DNA of 35,016 nucleotides from CAG-390 sp964579135. Lineage in GTDB: Bacteria; Bacillota; Clostridia; Oscillospirales; CAG-272. Location: positions 1-35,016 of the forward strand of contig CAZOFD010000015.1 in NCBI GenBank assembly GCA_964579135.1, given 5' to 3'. A program made the position numbers and the translations under genes. A model generated the notes under the pieces. The model had not been told where the DNA came from, searched no databases, and was given only the letters and a program-made list of their open reading frames with translations. This document shows, piece by piece, positions 33,359-35,016 of the stretch (position 1 is its first letter; every line of letters starts with the position of its first letter).

Positions 33359-33387
33359 TTGATTTTCGGATGGGTTTGTGCTAAAAT
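33359..33387 (+). promoter_or_regulatory. Pre-crRNA promoter
   Basis: TTGATT (33359-33364), a 17-bp spacer and an extended -10 TGCTAAAAT (-10 hexamer 33382-33387). The start of transcription would be near 33394, about 164 bases before the first repeat. Confidence 0.7.
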
Positions 33388-33557
33388 TGTTTTGTGGGAT
33401 CCGCGTGCGGCGTGTATTCGCCTTTCGCCTCGCTGTCGGCGAGGGGGGAGCCGCGCGACGACGGCGCCGCGGTCTCATTAAGGCACGTTTTGCCCCTATA
33501 TTACTCTCGCCTCGCGGCTTCGTAACCCGTGTGTTCGGATTTTGATCCGAATTTGAG
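33388..33557 (+). promoter_or_regulatory. CRISPR leader with ATTTGAG anchoring sequence
   Basis: The leader ends in ATTTGAG (33551-33557) directly before repeat 1, the same motif as the type II-A leader-anchoring sequence described in streptococci. Just before it is a perfect 7-bp inverted repeat, TTCGGAT-TTTG-ATCCGAA (33534-33551). A GC-rich part contains the CCTCGC/GCGAGG hairpin (33428-33444). At 33493-33508 CCCCTATA and TACTCTC are complementary to the two ends of the repeat core. Confidence 0.8.
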
Positions 33558-34384
33558 GTTTGAGAGTAGTGCGATTTTATAGGGGTCTCAAACCGCGTCG
33601 CCGCACCGCACGGCGCCCCGGAGGTTTGAGAGTAGTGCGATTTTATAGGGGTCTCAAACGGCGCGTATTATCCTGATTGGGCAGTGTGTGTTTGAGAGTA
33701 GTGCGATTTTATAGGGGTCTCAAACACGTACAAACAAGTGTGATAATGTCGATGCGTTTGAGAGTAGTGCGATTTTATAGGGGTCTCAAACGGCATGCTT
33801 GCCGATGTGATTGCTAACATTGTTTGAGAGTAGTGCGATTTTATAGGGGTCTCAAACAAGGATTACTTGCTGCGTAAAGGGCTCACTGTTTGAGAGTAGT
33901 GCGATTTTATAGGGGTCTCAAACTCGGCTAACAGCCATCTGACGTTCGTAGTCGTTTGAGAGTAGTGCGATTTTATAGGGGTCTCAAACTCGGCTATTGC
34001 GGAGATTGATAAGCAGCTTGTTTGAGAGTAGTGCGATTTTATAGGGGTCTCAAACTCGGCAAACGCAGTTAAAGGCAGCGCCATTGTTTGAGAGTAGTGC
34101 GATTTTATAGGGGTCTCAAACTAGAAACCAAACGCGAACGAGCGGACAATCGTTTGAGAGTAGTGCGATTTTATAGGGGTCTCAAACGTAGGCGCGTATT
34201 ATCCTGATTGGGCAGTAGTTTGAGAGTAGTGCGATTTTATAGGGGTCTCAAACACGTACAAACAAGTGTGATAATGCCTGTGCGTTTGAGAGTAGTGCGA
34301 TTTTATAGGGGTCTCAAACCGCGCGACATTCGTGGAATGTCAGTATTAGTTTGAGAGTAGTGCGATTTTATAGGGGTCTCAAAT
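33558..34384 (+). CRISPR. Type II-A CRISPR array, 13 repeats of 36 bp and 12 spacers
   Basis: Repeats start at 33558, 33624, 33690, 33756, 33822, 33888, 33954, 34020, 34086, 34152, 34218, 34284 and 34349. Each begins GTTTGAGA and ends TCTCAAAC, an 8-bp terminal inverted repeat, with the core GTAGTGCGATTTTATAGGGG. All copies are identical except the last, whose final C is T. This marks the far end and places the leader at 33557. Spacers are 30 bp except the last (29). Spacers 2 and 10 share 26 bases with a 3-base offset. Spacers 3 and 11 match at 27 of 30 positions. Spacers 6, 7 and 8 all begin TCGGC. Spacer 1 is about 87% GC. Transcription is on the plus strand. Confidence 0.99.
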
Positions 34385-34680
34385 GTCAAACGCTCACTTG
34401 GGGACGAAGTGGCGCTGTTTTGGCGATCCGACGCACGTAGGTTTTAGGGGAAGCTAAACCTTGATTCGAATAAAATTTGTTCGGAAAGACGGAAAGAGAA
34501 TAGCGAAAAAACGAAAATTATGAAAGTTACACGGCGTAAGCCGTATGGATGTTTTAGAAATTGACTTGTTGAGCGAGCGACGGCAAAGTGTTGTCGGAAC
34601 GTCGATTGCCTTTAAGACAAGTATGCGCACGTTCGCGGCACAATCTGTGCGAGGGCGACTCTGCGCTTTTTTGTTTTGGG
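34385..34680 (+). other. Structured non-coding stretch downstream of the array
   Basis: No protein-like frame is seen. Inverted repeats include AGGTTTTAG/CTAAACCT (near 34439-34463), ACGGC-GTAA-GCCGT with a GNRA loop (near 34531-34544), and ACTTGT/ACAAGT enclosing about 48 bases (near 34563-34622). The last element is a terminator. It may be the 3' part of the array transcript or a separate small RNA; no known family is recognised and no clear own promoter is found. Confidence 0.35.
34625..34672 (+). terminator. Terminator downstream of the CRISPR array
   Basis: GCGCA (34625-34629) pairs with TGCGC (34662-34666). Further imperfect pairing and a GCACA-ATC-TGTGC top hairpin lie inside, followed by TTTTTT. 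It probably ends transcription of the array or of the structured stretch before it. Confidence 0.6.
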
Positions 34681-34724
34681 ATGTTTCCCCGCGCACTCGA
34701 AAAGTCTAAAATGCAAATTGGATG

Positions 34725-34753
34725 TTGACAAAAATGATAAAATGTGTTAAAAT
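34725..34753 (+). promoter_or_regulatory. Consensus promoter for a gene beyond the window
   Basis: TTGACA (34725-34730), a 17-bp spacer and an extended -10 TGTTAAAAT (hexamer 34748-34753). The start would be near 34760. Confidence 0.85.
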
Positions 34754-34759
34754 CAAAAA

Positions 34760-35016
34760 GATGTTGTAAGCCTTGATTTTGCGTAGGATTCTTTATGGCG
34801 CATCGCGGTCGTGCCGAGAAATGGTTACGAACGGACATCAAAGCGGTAATAACGAGGCGACCTTAAAAATTTGCAAGCACTCAAGTCGCAAAAAGGTCAA
34901 AAAGCCTTGTAAACACCGGCTTTTTCGGAATTCCCGAGACGACGCAAAAACGCATTTTTAAAACAATTTAATAATCCGATGATTCCTGTGAAAGCAGTTT
35001 CATATACGGAGGGTTA
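34760..35016 (+). promoter_or_regulatory. Long 5' leader with possible attenuator hairpin and a ribosome-binding site at the window end
   Basis: About 257 bases of leader precede a gene outside the window; GGAGGG at 35008-35013 is its ribosome-binding site. AAAAAGCC (34899-34906) pairs with GGCTTTTT (34918-34925), a terminator-like hairpin. The length, the hairpin and the strong promoter suggest regulation by attenuation, for example of a ribosomal-protein or translation-factor operon, but I do not recognise a known riboswitch. Confidence 0.45.

Noticed and set aside
33668..34084. Minus-strand open frames with repeated ETPIKSHYSQT units
   Set aside because: They are the CRISPR repeats read as protein; the period matches repeat plus spacer and there is no ribosome-binding site.
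33660..34283. Duplication of an array block (spacers 2-3 copied to 10-11)
   Set aside because: The 3-base offset between spacers 2 and 10 at constant spacer length cannot arise from duplication with point mutations.
34773..34961. 62-aa open frame after the last promoter
   Set aside because: It crosses the terminator-like hairpin, lacks a ribosome-binding site and looks like leader sequence.
1..35016. tRNA, rRNA and insertion sequence elements
   Set aside because: None was found by eye: no cloverleaf ending in CCA, no rRNA blocks and no transposase frame.

Overview
The window reads as a chromosomal segment of a low-to-mid GC Gram-positive anaerobe of the Bacillota (Clostridia; a Christensenellales-like gut lineage is possible but not proven). 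The basis is FtsH, FakA/FakB, PlsY/PlsC, an ECF S component, MarR-ABC and LysR-antiporter units with strong Shine-Dalgarno sites, sigma-A-like promoters and no outer-membrane genes. The first 1.85 kb looks more AT-rich and carries a broken SF1 helicase/nuclease gene, so it is probably a decayed accessory gene.

Layout. (1) 1-1850: helicase pseudogene with one nonsense codon and one frameshift. (2) 2348-4771: HssRS-like two-component system followed by a plsY. (3) 4944-5684: CmpB-type membrane protein. (4) 5784-14227: a long collinear cluster ftsH, fakB (DegV), FAD oxidoreductase, flavin/2Fe-2S reductase, fakA (DAK2), second plsY, plsC, closed by a terminator. It looks like a unit that takes up fatty acids, phosphorylates them and builds phosphatidic acid, with an unexplained redox pair inside. 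(5) 14470-15478: ArsR regulator and nitroreductase. (6) 15591-17306: ECF S component divergent from a MocR-like regulator that has lost its PLP lysine and its C-terminus. (7) 17529-19427: secreted, membrane-anchored 5'-nucleotidase. (8) 19734-23704: MarR plus a heterodimeric ABC exporter. (9) 23751-27046: LysR regulator divergent from a cation/proton antiporter and MgtC-like protein.

(10) 27138-34384 is a complete type II-A CRISPR-Cas locus: cas9, cas1, cas2 and csn2 joined by 4-bp ATGA overlaps, then a leader and an array of 13 repeats and 12 spacers. I find a tracrRNA on the minus strand directly upstream of cas9 (about 27385 down to 27262). Its anti-repeat pairs with the repeat in the same geometry as the S. 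pyogenes duplex: 6-bp lower stem, 2/4-nt bulge, long upper stem. Its perfect-consensus promoter (TTGACA, 17 bp, TATAAT) lies on top of the cas9 ribosome-binding site and ends two bases before the cas9 ATG. A plus-strand promoter at 27138-27166 would give cas9 mRNA a roughly 250-nt leader antisense to the whole tracrRNA. The array holds two pairs of near-duplicate spacers in the same order, with differences at the PAM-proximal end, as if old targets escaped and were sampled again. The leader ends in ATTTGAG, the known type II-A leader-anchoring motif.

(11) 34385-35016 has no convincing gene. It holds a structured stretch with a terminator, then a consensus promoter and a leader of about 250 nt with an internal terminator-like hairpin, ending in a GGAGGG ribosome-binding site for a gene outside the window.
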